Shown: positions 32,698 to 43,544, counted from the first letter of the stretch. The stretch is 64,000 nucleotides of DNA from Allobosea thiooxidans (GCF_900168195.1 NZ_FUYX01000011.1:62001-126000); one strand, 5' to 3'. Program-made: numbers and translations. Notes: generated by a model from the letters alone, not told the origin.

Positions 32698-33174
32698 ATG
32701 ACGATCAGCATCGAGCGGGCGGAGCGACGGCATCTCGTGGCCTGGGCGGAGCTGCGTGCCGCGCTCTGGCCCGATCAGGGCGCGGATGCGCATCGCGACG
32801 AGCTGGCCGAGGACCTTCTCTCGGCAGATGTGCGCTCCTTCGCCTGCCTGGCCGTGACGGCGGCGGGCGAGGCGGTCGGCTTCGCCGAAGCCGCCTTGCG
32901 GAGCGATTACGTCAATGGCTGCGAGACGTCGCCTGTCGTCTTCCTGGAAGGCATCTTCGTGCGGGCGGATCATCGCCGCGGCGGCGTCGCCAGGCACCTG
33001 TGCCGCGCCGTCGAGGATTGGGGGCGTTCGCTCGGCTGCAGCGAGTTCGCATCGGACGCCGTGATCGACAACCACGCCAGCCTCGCCTTTCACCGTGCTC
33101 TGGGCTTCGTCGAGACCGAGCGCGTGGTCTTCTTCCGCAAGGCCGTCGCGGCCGACGAGACGAAGGCAGGCTAG
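32698..33174 (+). CDS. Aminoglycoside 6'-N-acetyltransferase-like GNAT protein
   Basis: A 158-residue GNAT protein that closely follows the AAC(6')-I pattern: WAELRAALWPDQ near the N-terminus, GFAEAALRSDYVNGCETSPV, FLEGIFVRADHRRGGVARHL (acetyl-CoA loop), then CSEFASDAVIDNHASLAFHR and ALGFVETERVVFFRK. Such enzymes transfer acetyl from acetyl-CoA to the 6' amine of aminoglycosides. Chromosomal members can be silent or have other substrates. There is no mobile-element sequence around it. It overlaps the convergent small gene by four bases. Confidence 0.8.
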   Translation: MTISIERAERRHLVAWAELRAALWPDQGADAHRDELAEDLLSADVRSFACLAVTAAGEAVGFAEAALRSDYVNGCETSPVVFLEGIFVRADHRRGGVARHLCRAVEDWGRSLGCSEFASDAVIDNHASLAFHRALGFVETERVVFFRKAVAADETKAG

Positions 33175-33410
33175 CGCCACTGGCGCCCATCGACTCCGCC
33201 CTGGCAGCCATAGGGTGGCAGCACATTGCCGAAGCTGGCGTGCAGCTTGTCGCAGCCCCATTTGTTGATCGGGCCCGGCATCCGGCTGTTCAGTTCGATG
33301 CCCACTTCCTCATAGGGGCTCGCGGTGTTGCTGACATAGCTGTACCAGCGCCAGCCGATCGTCGCAGCGGCAGTGATCGCCACGACCAGGACGACTCTCA
33401 GGATTCTCAT
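33171..33410 (-). CDS. Hypothetical exported or anchored protein, 79 residues
   Basis: An N-terminal hydrophobic segment (ILRVVLVVAITAAATIGWRWY) serves as a signal or anchor. A short soluble part follows with two cysteines (KWGCDKLHASFG and PPYGCQGG) that could form a disulfide. The family is not recognised. It ends inside the acetyltransferase stop region. Confidence 0.6.
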   Translation of the reverse strand: MRILRVVLVVAITAAATIGWRWYSYVSNTASPYEEVGIELNSRMPGPINKWGCDKLHASFGNVLPPYGCQGGVDGRQWR

Positions 33411-33531
33411 CGGCTCAGCCTCGCAAAAGGCGGCCGTCTAAAGAGAGTCGCTGCTTTCGGCAAAGCCAGAGGCGCGCGTTTGGGCCGGCAATGCCTCGCC
33501 CCTCCGTTGCGGAAGCCCGTCCGGCTTGCCT

Positions 33532-35355
33532 CTAGACCCTGACCTTCACATAGGTGCCGGGCGCGTCGGCGAGGGCCGGCAGCTTGCCGCCGCCCGGCTC
33601 GCGCGCCGCTACCTTCTTCGGCGCCTGCGCCTCCAGCCAGGCGAACCAGTGCGGCCACCACGAGCCCGGATGCTCCTCCGCTTTCGCCAGCCAGTCGGCA
33701 TAGCGCCCCTTGGCCGACCCGCCCGTCCAGTATTGGTACTTCACCTTGGCCGGAGGATTGACGACGCCGGCGATGTGCCCGGAGCCCGCCACGACATGCT
33801 CCACGGGGCCGCCGAAGCATTGCGAGCCGTTGAAGACGGATTGCGCCGGAGCGATGTGGTCCTCGCGCGTGGCGAGGTTGTAGACCGGCATCGTCACCTT
33901 GCCGAGGTCGAGCGCCTTGCCGCCGATCTGCATCTCGCCCCTGGCGAGCTTGTTGTCGAGATAGCAGTTGCGCAGGTAGAAGGAGTGGTTTGCCGCCGGC
34001 ATCCGGGTCGAATCCGAATTCCAATAGAGCAGGTCGAAGGCGGCGGGCGCCTTGCCCTTCAGGTAGTTGTTGACCGCATAGGACCAGATCAGGTCGTTCG
34101 GCCGCAGCATGTTGAAGGCGCCGGACATGCGCGAGCCGTCGAGATAGCCGGTCTTGGCCATCTGCTCCTCGATGGCACGGATCTGCTCCTCATCGACGAA
34201 GACCGAGAGTTCGCCCGCCTGGGAGAAGTCGACCTGGGTGGTGAAGAAGGTCGCGCTTTCGATCCGCTTGTCGCCGATGGCGGCCATATAGGCCAGCGTC
34301 ACGCCGAGCAGCGTGCCGCCGACGCAATAGCCGATGGCGGAGACGCGCTTCTCGCCCGTCGCTTCCTCGACCGCATCGAGGGCGGCGAAGATGCCCTCGC
34401 GCATATAGCTCTCGAAGTCCTTGGCGGCATGGCGCGCATCCGGGTTCACCCAGGAGATGCAGAAGACGGTGAGGCCCTGTTCGACGCACCAGCGGATGAA
34501 GCTCTTTTCCGGGTTGAGGTCGAGGATGTAGAACTTGTTGATCCAGGGCGGCACGATCAGCAGCGGCCGCTTCAGCACCTGCGGCGTCGACGGCGCGTAC
34601 TGGATCAGCTCCATGATCTCGTTGCGGAAGATGACCTTGCCCGGCGTCGTCGCGATGTTGACGCCGACGGCGAAGGCGCTGGCGTCGGATTGCCGGATCT
34701 TGAGCTCGCCGCCGCCGGCCTCGACGTCCTCGGCGAACATTTTCATGCCGCGCACGAGATTCTCGCCGTTCTGCTGCAAGGTCTCGCGCAGCAGCTCGGG
34801 ATTGGTGGCGACGAAATTGGTCGGCGAGAGCGCTCCGGCGATCTGCTTGATGTAGAAGCGGGCCTTGTCGCGGGTGTGCGGGTCGAGGTCGTCGGCGCCC
34901 TCGACCATGGCCTCGGCCCAGCGCGAGCCGATCAGATAGGCCTGCTTGATGAAGTCGAATGTCGGATGGTTGGTCCAGTCCGGGTCCTTGAAACGGTTGT
35001 CGCGCTTGTCGGGTTCCGCGACGGGCGCGACCTCCTCGCCACCGGCGCGCTTGAAGGCGGCGCTCCAGAGATTCATGAAGTCGCCGGTGAGCGAGGCCTG
35101 CGCCTCGATGATCTTGGCGGGGTCGTTGACCCATTTCTCGGCGACGCGGCCGAGCGTCTTGACCATGTCGCTCGCCTCGTCGGCCTGGCCGGTCTTGGCC
35201 TGCCCGCGCTCGAGCGGCTTGAGATAGGCGGCCGTGACCTTGCCGTATTCCTCCACGAGCCGGCCCATGTTCTGCGCGAACTGATCGAAGTCAGGAGTCG
35301 CCGGCTCCGCCGGGCCTGCGCTGCCCTTCGTCCTGTCGTCGGCATGGCGACTCAT
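33532..35355 (-). CDS. phaC: Class I poly(3-hydroxyalkanoate) synthase
   Basis: A 607-residue PHA synthase that polymerises hydroxyacyl-CoA. The lipase-like box [11 protein letters not shown] places the nucleophile at Cys344. A PhaC N-terminal domain precedes it ([20 protein letters not shown]), [17 protein letters not shown] is the conserved core start, and the catalytic His lies in [14 protein letters not shown]. Length fits class I, which needs no PhaE/PhaR partner. phaA, phaB and phaR are not in the window. Confidence 0.95.
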   Translation of the reverse strand: MSRHADDRTKGSAGPAEPATPDFDQFAQNMGRLVEEYGKVTAAYLKPLERGQAKTGQADEASDMVKTLGRVAEKWVNDPAKIIEAQASLTGDFMNLWSAAFKRAGGEEVAPVAEPDKRDNRFKDPDWTNHPTFDFIKQAYLIGSRWAEAMVEGADDLDPHTRDKARFYIKQIAGALSPTNFVATNPELLRETLQQNGENLVRGMKMFAEDVEAGGGELKIRQSDASAFAVGVNIATTPGKVIFRNEIMELIQYAPSTPQVLKRPLLIVPPWINKFYILDLNPEKSFIRWCVEQGLTVFCISWVNPDARHAAKDFESYMREGIFAALDAVEEATGEKRVSAIGYCVGGTLLGVTLAYMAAIGDKRIESATFFTTQVDFSQAGELSVFVDEEQIRAIEEQMAKTGYLDGSRMSGAFNMLRPNDLIWSYAVNNYLKGKAPAAFDLLYWNSDSTRMPAANHSFYLRNCYLDNKLARGEMQIGGKALDLGKVTMPVYNLATREDHIAPAQSVFNGSQCFGGPVEHVVAGSGHIAGVVNPPAKVKYQYWTGGSAKGRYADWLAKAEEHPGSWWPHWFAWLEAQAPKKVAAREPGGGKLPALADAPGTYVKVRV

Positions 35356-35471
35356 GAAACGTCCTTTCCCCTCTTGTTTTAGGATAGCGCATGGCTTCCC
35401 ATTTTGGTCCTATTAAGGACGCAGCCGCTGTGCTTTACCAAGCGAATTCCGTTGAACTGCTGGATGACCCC

Positions 35472-35837
35472 ATGCTGATCGAAATGCCCGCGAAAAAGCC
35501 GCATCTGACCTTCGCGGTGTTGGCGGCCGTCGGGCTCGTGCTGGCGGGCTGCGCCGGCGATGAAGGCTTCAAGGGCGTGGCCGAGGCGGCCGGCATGGCC
35601 ACCACGCCGCAGCAATCGAAGGCCTTCGTCCGGGAGACGCGTCCCGCCGAGGTCCAGTACATCCCGGTCGGCTCCAGCGTGACGCGTACCGCTCCGCGCA
35701 AGCCGGTCGACGACTACAAGAAGATCGAGTCGGAGCTCGAGGCGAAGCAGAAGGCCAACGAGGCGGCGGGCGAGACGGCCAAGTCGCTCGGCGCCACCCC
35801 GCCGCCGGAGCCGGCGAAGGTCCAGCCGCAGAACTGA
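35472..35837 (+). CDS. Small lipoprotein
   Basis: A 121-residue protein with a signal peptide ending in the lipobox LAGC (at about residue 23), a charged helical stretch (DDYKKIESELEAKQKANEAA) and a Pro-rich tail. It is probably attached to a membrane with a short coiled region. ATG at 35472 with GGATGA upstream is chosen; ATG at 35484 is also possible. The family is not recognised. It diverges from phaC. Confidence 0.65.
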   Translation: MLIEMPAKKPHLTFAVLAAVGLVLAGCAGDEGFKGVAEAAGMATTPQQSKAFVRETRPAEVQYIPVGSSVTRTAPRKPVDDYKKIESELEAKQKANEAAGETAKSLGATPPPEPAKVQPQN

Positions 35838-35852
35838 CCGGGCTGCGCGGTC

Positions 35853-36761
35853 TCACCCCTTGAGCGGCTCGCCCTGACGAAGTCGCTCGATCAGCGCATC
35901 GCGAAACAGGGCGATCGGGCGTTCGAGACGGCCCGCCGGCGGGCGGTGCAGCAACCAGGAGCGGACCTGCGGCCTGAAGTCGGGCGTGTCGATCACTTCG
36001 ATCGCTTCGTGCCACGGGCTTCCGGCGAAGGCTGCGGGAGTGACGATCCCGATGCCGTGTCCGCGCGCCACCAGCGACATGCGCAGATCCGCGCTCAAGG
36101 CCTCGACGCCGACCTGGAAGGGAAGGCGGGCGGCCTCGAAGCTGCGGCGCATGAAGGCCCGGAAGCCGCATCCGCTCTCGTTCATGACCCAGGGAAACCG
36201 CGAGAGCTCGGCGAGGCTCGGGCGGCTCGGCACGCCCAGCGCCGGGGCTGCGACGAGCAGCACGCGCTGAACCCCGAGTTCCTCCCCGATCAGTTCGTCC
36301 GGCGGCGGGACGCCGTCGGGCAGGCAGAGGGCGGCGGCGTCGATCTCGCTGTGCGAGACCTGCTCGATCAGCCGCGGTGACCAGCCCGCTGTGATGCGTA
36401 GCGTGAGCTGCGGAAATGCGGCGCGCAGTCGATCGAGCGGGAAGATGAGCGCTTCGTCCGAGAGATAGGGCATGATTCCGAGCCGGAACTCGCCATCGGG
36501 GTCGCCCAGCGGCGAGAGGCTCGCCTTGAGATCGGCCAGGGAGCGCAGGATGCGCCGGCCGTGCTCATAGGCCTCCCGCCCCGAAGTCGTCGGCTTCAGC
36601 GGCTTCGACTGGCGATCCAGCAATGCCACGCCGAGGCGGTCCTCCAGATTCTGGACGCGCCGCGTCACGCCGGGCTGCGTGAGATTGAGCCGTGCCGAAG
36701 CGGCGACGATGGAGCCTGTTTCGACGACGGCGACGAACGCTTCCAGATCAGGTATGTTCAT
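35853..36761 (-). CDS. LysR-family transcriptional regulator
   Basis: A 302-residue regulator. The DNA-binding domain is at residues 1-60 (LEAFVAVVETGSIVAASARL, then LTQPGVTRRVQNLEDRLGVA), and an effector domain with two alpha/beta lobes follows. It diverges from an MFS transporter. The gap holds a perfect ATAATCA-N6-TGATTAT dyad, which makes the transporter its likely target. The ligand is not known. Confidence 0.9.
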   Translation of the reverse strand: MNIPDLEAFVAVVETGSIVAASARLNLTQPGVTRRVQNLEDRLGVALLDRQSKPLKPTTSGREAYEHGRRILRSLADLKASLSPLGDPDGEFRLGIMPYLSDEALIFPLDRLRAAFPQLTLRITAGWSPRLIEQVSHSEIDAAALCLPDGVPPPDELIGEELGVQRVLLVAAPALGVPSRPSLAELSRFPWVMNESGCGFRAFMRRSFEAARLPFQVGVEALSADLRMSLVARGHGIGIVTPAAFAGSPWHEAIEVIDTPDFRPQVRSWLLHRPPAGRLERPIALFRDALIERLRQGEPLKG

Positions 36762-36772
36762 GCTGAATTCGT

Positions 36773-36792
36773 ATAATCATTATAGTGATTAT
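36773..36792. promoter_or_regulatory. LysR operator between regulator and MFS transporter
   Basis: Perfect 7-base inverted repeat ATAATCA-TTATAG-TGATTAT in an AT-rich gap, 12 bases from the LysR start and 81 from the MFS start. It contains the T-N11-A core of LysR sites and is probably used for both autoregulation and transporter control. Confidence 0.65.
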
Positions 36793-36872
36793 TGAATTGT
36801 AGCATATTGAGCCCGGAGAATAAATACGCAGCCCGGCTGGACCGGTTACAGGACCTCGGAGCTGCAACGTCG

Positions 36873-38111
36873 ATGGAACGAACCGTATCGGGCACTGCCT
36901 CGGGATCGCTCGCCCTGAAGCGTGCCGACCAGTGCATCACCCCCGGATTGACGCGCGTCTTCGCCGTCTCGGTGGGGCTCATCGTCACCAATGTCTTCGC
37001 GCCACAGACCCTGATCGGCGTGATGGCGCCGCCGCTGGGGCTTGGGCAGTCGGTCAGCGGGCTGATCGCCATGGCCACGCTGCTCGGTTATGCCGCCGGG
37101 CTGTTCCTGCTGGTGCCGCTCGGCGACATCGTCGAAAATCGCGCGCTCGTGGTGCGGATGCTGTCTTGCGCCGCAATCGCCGCGCTGGCCGCGGCTTTCG
37201 CGCCTTCGGCCGCGACGCTGCTCGTCGCCCTGGCCTGCCTCGGCGCGGCTTGCTCGGCGATCCAGGTTCTCGTCCCGATCGCTGCGAGCATGGCCGCACC
37301 GGAGCGCCGCGGCGGCGTCATCGGCGACGTGATGAGCGGGCTGATGGTCGGCATCCTGCTGGCCCGGCCCGTGGCGAGCTTTGTCGCCGATCTCTGGGGA
37401 TGGCGCAGTTATTACGGGCTGAGCGGCGCCGCGATGGCCGCACTCGCCGTGTTTCTCGCGTTGCGCCTGCCAAGGCGGCCGGCACAGGCCAGGACGCGCT
37501 ATTCCGCCTTGCTCCTGTCGCTCTGGCACCTGCTCCGGAACGAGCCGGTCCTGCGCGTCAGAGCTTTGAGCGCCGGACTCGCCATGGCTGCCTTCAGCCT
37601 GTTCTGGACCGCCGTCGCGCTTCGGCTCGCCGGACCGCCTTTCCTGCTCGATCAGCGCGGCATCGCTCTGTTCGCTCTGGCCGGTGCCGGCGGGGCGCTG
37701 GTGACCCCGTTCTTCGGCCGCGCTGGCGATCGTGGCTGGACCCGGCCGGCAACGATCGCCTGCCATCTCCTGGTGGCGGTCTCATTCGTCCTTGCCGGCT
37801 GGGGTGGCGCGTTCGGAGCCGGCTCGTCTGCGGTCTGGCCGCTGCTTCTGCTCGGGCTCGGGGCCGTGGTGGTCGATATCGGCGTCACCGGCGACCAGAC
37901 CCTGGGGCGCCGTGCGATCAACCTGTTGCAGCCCGAGGCCCGCGGACGCCTGAACGCTCTGTTCGTCGGGCTCTTCTTCCTTGGAGGGGCGGTGGGATCG
38001 GCACTGTCCGGGCTGTTGTGGTCGCTGGGGAGCTGGCCGGCGGTTTGTGGCACGGGCGTCGTGCTGGCGCTGGCCATGTTGCTGGTCGATTGGCGCTGCA
38101 GGCGGTTGTGA
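36873..38111 (+). CDS. MFS transporter
   Basis: A 412-residue major facilitator protein with twelve predicted helices. The conserved loop between helices 2 and 3 is GYAAGLFLLVPLGDIVENRALV, and AAVVDIGVTGDQTLGRRAIN lies in the C-terminal half. The most similar described group is the YbcL/CynX-like drug/organic-acid exporters, but the substrate is not predictable. ATG at 36873 has GGAG eleven bases upstream; the open frame back to 36792 would cover the operator. An intrinsic terminator follows. Confidence 0.85.
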   Translation: MERTVSGTASGSLALKRADQCITPGLTRVFAVSVGLIVTNVFAPQTLIGVMAPPLGLGQSVSGLIAMATLLGYAAGLFLLVPLGDIVENRALVVRMLSCAAIAALAAAFAPSAATLLVALACLGAACSAIQVLVPIAASMAAPERRGGVIGDVMSGLMVGILLARPVASFVADLWGWRSYYGLSGAAMAALAVFLALRLPRRPAQARTRYSALLLSLWHLLRNEPVLRVRALSAGLAMAAFSLFWTAVALRLAGPPFLLDQRGIALFALAGAGGALVTPFFGRAGDRGWTRPATIACHLLVAVSFVLAGWGGAFGAGSSAVWPLLLLGLGAVVVDIGVTGDQTLGRRAINLLQPEARGRLNALFVGLFFLGGAVGSALSGLLWSLGSWPAVCGTGVVLALAMLLVDWRCRRL

Positions 38112-38128
38112 GGGAGGAGTGCGCCGCA

Positions 38129-38155
38129 CAAGAATCCATAGATTCTTGCGTTTTT
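38129..38155 (+). terminator. Intrinsic terminator of the MFS gene
   Basis: Stem CAAGAATC/GATTCTTG with a CATA loop, then CGTTTTT, 17 bases after the MFS stop. Confidence 0.8.
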
Positions 38156-38259
38156 GTCTCTGTCCTGACGAAAGATGCGGTGGTAAGCACCTTCTGCGCA
38201 AGGAAGTGATCCGCGCAAAATACGTGCAGCCGGTGATCCCGGCCGAGGACCTGTTCGAA

Positions 38260-39480
<1,221 letters not shown>

Positions 39481-39508
39481 GGCGCTCCGCACTGTTCAGA
39501 ACAGGTCA

Positions 39509-39553
39509 CCGTCATCCCGGACCGGCGCCGCTCGCGCGTGTCCGGGATGACGG
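39509..39553. repeat. Palindromic element related to family C
   Basis: Perfect 14-base inverted repeat CCGTCATCCCGGAC ... GTCCGGGATGACGG around a 17-base GC-rich loop, 28 bases after the aminotransferase stop. Its right arm equals the right end of the family C element at 25803-25895. It could act as a bidirectional transcription stop. Confidence 0.65.
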
Positions 39554-39666
39554 CGTAGCGCTTCTTCTGGACACCGTGTCCCTCAGGCTCTGGACCGCGC
39601 CCGCAAAACATGGGAACCCGGAAAGCGCGGACGGATGGCTCCGCATCGCGTCCGAGGCCTGTTTCC

Positions 39667-40098
39667 ATGTCCCGAAAAGGTCGCCTGCTTGGCGTCGCTT
39701 TCGCCGTCTTCGCCCTCGTCTGCCTCGTGGCGACCTACGACTATTCCAGGGGGCGCATCCCTGAGACCCGCTCGGCCCTGGTCGAGGAGGTCCTTGCGGT
39801 GACGAACGGGCGCGAATGCGCTCGCGATGCGACCGATATCGTCACCCGCTACATTCCCATCGGGACCGACCGGGCCGAGGCCGAGCGTCGGCTCACCGAA
39901 GTCAGCATCGATCCGCCCAAGCCCTGGTTCTGGACGCCCGCCGTCGAGAACAGCACGGTCTCCGAAGGCAATTCGATCGAAGCGCTGCACACCATCAAGG
40001 CGACGGCTTTCGGCAGCAATCTGCTGCGTGTCTATCTCGGCTTCGAGGATGGCAAGGTGAAGCGCGTCGCCGCCGAAGTCGTCTGCCATTTCGGCTGA
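39667..40098 (+). CDS. Hypothetical exported protein
   Basis: A 143-residue protein with an N-terminal membrane segment (LLGVAFAVFALVCLVATYDY). A compact domain follows containing YIPIGTDRAEAERRLTEVSI, a pattern that recalls SmpA/OmlA-like folds without a clear match. ATG at 39667 is the best start. It lies inside the otherwise conserved aminotransferase-hom block. Confidence 0.6.
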   Translation: MSRKGRLLGVAFAVFALVCLVATYDYSRGRIPETRSALVEEVLAVTNGRECARDATDIVTRYIPIGTDRAEAERRLTEVSIDPPKPWFWTPAVENSTVSEGNSIEALHTIKATAFGSNLLRVYLGFEDGKVKRVAAEVVCHFG

Positions 40099-40263
40099 GG
40101 CTGACGGCGCCAGGAGCTGAATCTCTAGCCAGCGGCGGCCCGCGCCACTGCCGGTCCGCGCACAGACGCTGCGGGGCCGCCGCAAAGTGGGTCATTCGAA
40201 TGCGGTTTCGCCGCATCGGTTGCTGGGCTATCCTGCCTGCGGGGCGCTGCGACAGGTGCTGCC

Positions 40264-41076
40264 ATGGAAGCGACGGACAAGGTTTTCGCCGGTCCCGTTC
40301 CGCAGATCTACGAGCGGCTGCTCGTACCGTTGATCTTTCGTCCCTATGCCGAGGATCTGGCCCCCCGCGTCATGGCCGGGCGGCCCTCGCGCATCCTCGA
40401 GCTGGCGGCCGGGACGGGGGCGCTGACGCGCGCGATGGCGGCGCGCCTCGACGGGGCGAGCATCGTCGCGACCGATCTCAACCAGCCGATGCTCGAGCTC
40501 GCTGCTGCCCAGCTGGCCGGCGACGACAGGGTTACGTGGCAGCAGGCGGACGCGCTTGATCTGCCCTTCGCGGACGAGAGTTTTGATGCCGCCGCCTGCC
40601 AGTTCGGCGTGATGTTCTTTCCTGACAAGCCGAAGAGCCATGCCGAGGTGCGGCGTGTCCTGCGGCCGGGCGGGCGCTATCTGTTCAACACCTGGGACGC
40701 CATCGCCCATAACGACTTCGCGGCGGTGCTGCTGGAGGCGCTGTTCGAGGCGTTCCCGGACGATCCTCCCCGCTTCATCGAGCGCACGCCGCATGGCTAT
40801 CATGACATCGGGACGATCGAGCTCGATGTCATGGCCGGCGGCTTCGCGAGGCCGGCGATCGAACGTGTCGAGCGGGTTGCCCGCGCCGCTTCCGCGCTCG
40901 ATGTCGCGACGGGATTCTGCCAGGGCACGCCGATCCGCGGCGAGATCGAGGCGCGTGGCGCGCCGGGGCTCATGGCGGTGACCGAGGCGGTGGCGAGGGC
41001 GCTGGAGCGTCGCTTCGGCTCCGGCCCGATCGAGGGAGCCATCGCTGCCTTCGTCGTCTCGGCCGAGCGCGACTAG
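40264..41076 (+). CDS. SAM-dependent methyltransferase, UbiE-like class I
   Basis: A 270-residue methyltransferase. SAM loop ILELAAGTGALTRAMA near residue 44, acidic ATDLNQPMLELA, then QADALDLPFADESFDAAACQ and VRRVLRPGGRYLF, as in UbiE/Methyltransf_11 proteins. The substrate is unknown. It lies just upstream of hom on the same strand, 75 bases away, and may share its transcript. Confidence 0.85.
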   Translation: MEATDKVFAGPVPQIYERLLVPLIFRPYAEDLAPRVMAGRPSRILELAAGTGALTRAMAARLDGASIVATDLNQPMLELAAAQLAGDDRVTWQQADALDLPFADESFDAAACQFGVMFFPDKPKSHAEVRRVLRPGGRYLFNTWDAIAHNDFAAVLLEALFEAFPDDPPRFIERTPHGYHDIGTIELDVMAGGFARPAIERVERVARAASALDVATGFCQGTPIRGEIEARGAPGLMAVTEAVARALERRFGSGPIEGAIAAFVVSAERD

Positions 41077-41151
41077 TATCGGTGCCATTTCGCGGGCGTC
41101 GGAGCGTCGCTCTCCGTTGACTCGCGCCGCGCCCCATGCGACCCCGCGCGA

Positions 41152-42498
41152 ATGACTAGCGCGCCTCTCTCGAACGCCTCCCAGCCCCTGCGCATCGGAC
41201 TTGCCGGCCTCGGCACGGTCGGCGCCTCCGTGCTCAAGATCCTGCAACGGCAGGAGAATGCGCTGGCGGCGCGCTGCGGCCGGGCGATCCGGGTCGTCGC
41301 CGTCTCGGCCCGCGATCGCAAGCGCGACCGCGGCGTCGATCTTGGCGGCCTGACCTGGTTCGACGATCCGGTCGCGCTGGCGAAATCCGACGATGTCGAT
41401 TGCGTGGTCGAGCTGATGGGCGGTTCGGACGGCCCGGCCAAGGCGGCGGTCGAGGCCGCGCTCTCGGCCGGCAAGCATGTCGTCACCGCCAACAAGGCCC
41501 TGCTCGCGGCGCACGGCGTCGCGCTGGCGGAGCTGGCCGAAAGCAAGGGCGTGGCGCTCGCCTTCGAGGCCTCCTCGGCCGGCGGCATCCCGATCGTGAA
41601 GGCCCTGCGCGAGGCGCTGGCCGGTAACAATGTCAGCCGCATCTCCGGCATCCTCAACGGCACCTGCAACTACATCCTGTCGCGGATGGAGGAAGAGGGG
41701 CTGACTTTCGAGGCCTGCCTGAAGGACGCGCAACGTCTGGGCTACGCCGAAGCGGACCCGACCTTCGACGTCGAGGGCTTCGACACCGCCCACAAGCTCG
41801 CCATCCTGACGAGCCTCGCCTTCGGTACGAGGATCGACGCCGAAGCGATTCATGTCGAAGGCATTTCGGCGATCACGCCGCTCGATCTGAAGATGGCCGA
41901 CGATCTCGGCTACCGCATCAAGCTGCTTGGCGTCGCCGAGCGCACCAAGACCGGCATCGAGCAGCGCGTGCATCCCACCATGGTGCCGAAATCCTCCGCC
42001 ATCGCGCAGGTGATGGGTGTCCTCAACGCCGTCAGCGTCGATGCCGACGCCGTGCGCGAGATCACGCTGGTCGGCCCCGGCGCCGGCGGCGACCCGACGG
42101 CCTCGGCCGTCGTCGCCGACATCGCCGATGTCGCGCGCGGCACCGCCGGCCTGCCCTTCGGCCTGCCGGTCGCGCGTCTGGAGGAGGCCAAGCGCGCGCC
42201 GATGCAGCGCCATGAGGGCGGCTACTATGTCCGTCTCGCAGTCGCAGACCGGCCGGGCGCCGCCGCCGCCATCGCGACCCGCATGGCCGAGGCGGATATC
42301 TCGCTCGAGAGCATCGTCCAGCGCCGTTCGCCGGAAGCGGCCCATCGCGACCCGGGCGGCCGCTCCGGCGCGCCTGTTCCTGTGGTATTGATCACCTATG
42401 CCACCAGCGAGACCGCGATCCGCGCCGCGCTGGAAAAAGTCACGGCCGACGGTCATGTCGCGGAACCGCCGCAAGTTATCCGCATAGAGCGGGAATAG
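41152..42498 (+). CDS. hom: Homoserine dehydrogenase
   Basis: A 448-residue enzyme that reduces aspartate semialdehyde to homoserine for threonine and methionine synthesis. NAD(P) loop RIGLAGLGTVGASVLKIL, HVVTANKALLAAHG, catalytic core ISGILNGTCNYILSRM and GYAEADPTFDVEGFD, then a C-terminal ACT regulatory domain from about residue 355 (GGYYVRLAVADRPG), which usually mediates feedback by threonine. It feeds the metY substrate pathway. Confidence 0.94.
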   Translation: MTSAPLSNASQPLRIGLAGLGTVGASVLKILQRQENALAARCGRAIRVVAVSARDRKRDRGVDLGGLTWFDDPVALAKSDDVDCVVELMGGSDGPAKAAVEAALSAGKHVVTANKALLAAHGVALAELAESKGVALAFEASSAGGIPIVKALREALAGNNVSRISGILNGTCNYILSRMEEEGLTFEACLKDAQRLGYAEADPTFDVEGFDTAHKLAILTSLAFGTRIDAEAIHVEGISAITPLDLKMADDLGYRIKLLGVAERTKTGIEQRVHPTMVPKSSAIAQVMGVLNAVSVDADAVREITLVGPGAGGDPTASAVVADIADVARGTAGLPFGLPVARLEEAKRAPMQRHEGGYYVRLAVADRPGAAAAIATRMAEADISLESIVQRRSPEAAHRDPGGRSGAPVPVVLITYATSETAIRAALEKVTADGHVAEPPQVIRIERE

Positions 42499-42545
42499 GC
42501 CTCACGGTCGATTCCACCCGCCGCATTGCAAGGGGAAACCATTTC

Positions 42546-43544
42546 ATGTCCGTCGATCTCCGTATCTCCCCCGATCAGATCATCGAACGCTATCTCTCGA
42601 TGGAGCTCGTGCGCGTCACCGAGCGCGCCGCCGTCTCCGCCGCCCGCCTGCGCGGCCACGGCAACGAAAAGGCGGCCGACCAGGCCGCCGTCGACGCGAT
42701 GCGCCGCGAGCTGAACCGCCTGCCGATCGATGGCGAGATCGTCATCGGCGAGGGCGAGCGCGACGAGGCGCCGATGCTCTTCATCGGCGAGAAGGTCGGC
42801 AACAAGCAGGGGCCGAAGGTTCATATCGCCGTCGACCCGCTCGAGGGCACCACGCTCTGCGCCAAGGACATGCCCGGCTCGATCGCCGTGATGGCGATGG
42901 CCGGCGCCGGCAGCCTGCTCTACGCACCCGACGTCTACATGGACAAGATTGCGATCGGCCCGGGCTATCCGCAGGGCGTGATCGATCTCGACGCCTCGCC
43001 GGCCGACAACATCAACGCGCTGGCCAAGGCCAAGGGCGTGAAGCCGCACGAGATCTCGACGCTGATCATGGACCGCCCGCGCCATGCCAAGCTGATCGAG
43101 GAGGTCCGCAAGACCGGCTGCTCGATCCGCCTGATCACCGATGGCGACGTCGCAGGCGTGATCTTCTGCACCCAGCCGGAGAAGACCGGCATCGACCTCT
43201 ATCTCGGCATCGGCGGCGCCCCCGAGGGCGTGCTCGCCGCGGCGGCGCTGCGCTGCGTCGGCGGCCAGATGCAGGGCCGCCTCATCCTCGACACCGAGGA
43301 GAAGCGCGTGCGCGCGGCCGGCATGGGCGTCAAGGACCCGAACAAGAAATACGACATGTCGGAGATGGCTTCGGGCGACGTCATCGTCTGCGCCACCGGC
43401 GTCACCGATGGCGGGCTGCTCTCGGGCGTGAAGTTCGGCAAGGACGTGATCGAGACCGAGACGATCGTCTATCGTTCGGTCACCGGCACGGTGCGCCGCA
43501 TCTATGGCGAGCACCGCGAGTTCTCGAAGTTCCAGCTCGACTGA
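42546..43544 (+). CDS. glpX: Fructose-1,6-bisphosphatase class II
   Basis: A 332-residue GlpX-type phosphatase for gluconeogenesis. Metal and phosphate motifs are IVIGEGERDEAPML, VDPLEGTTLCAKDMPGS and CATGVTDGGLLSGV. It follows hom by 47 bases, an order conserved in many Hyphomicrobiales. AAGGGG upstream of ATG supports the start. Confidence 0.93.
   Translation: MSVDLRISPDQIIERYLSMELVRVTERAAVSAARLRGHGNEKAADQAAVDAMRRELNRLPIDGEIVIGEGERDEAPMLFIGEKVGNKQGPKVHIAVDPLEGTTLCAKDMPGSIAVMAMAGAGSLLYAPDVYMDKIAIGPGYPQGVIDLDASPADNINALAKAKGVKPHEISTLIMDRPRHAKLIEEVRKTGCSIRLITDGDVAGVIFCTQPEKTGIDLYLGIGGAPEGVLAAAALRCVGGQMQGRLILDTEEKRVRAAGMGVKDPNKKYDMSEMASGDVIVCATGVTDGGLLSGVKFGKDVIETETIVYRSVTGTVRRIYGEHREFSKFQLD

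Noticed and set aside
35407-35420. GTCCT-ATTA-AGGAC dyad between phaC and the lipoprotein gene
   Set aside because: Arms of only five bases; too short to separate from chance without conservation data.
37981-38259. Long N-terminal extension of the aminotransferase frame
   Set aside because: It overlaps the MFS gene and its terminator; FHRIKRLPPYVFEQ is the usual start of the family.
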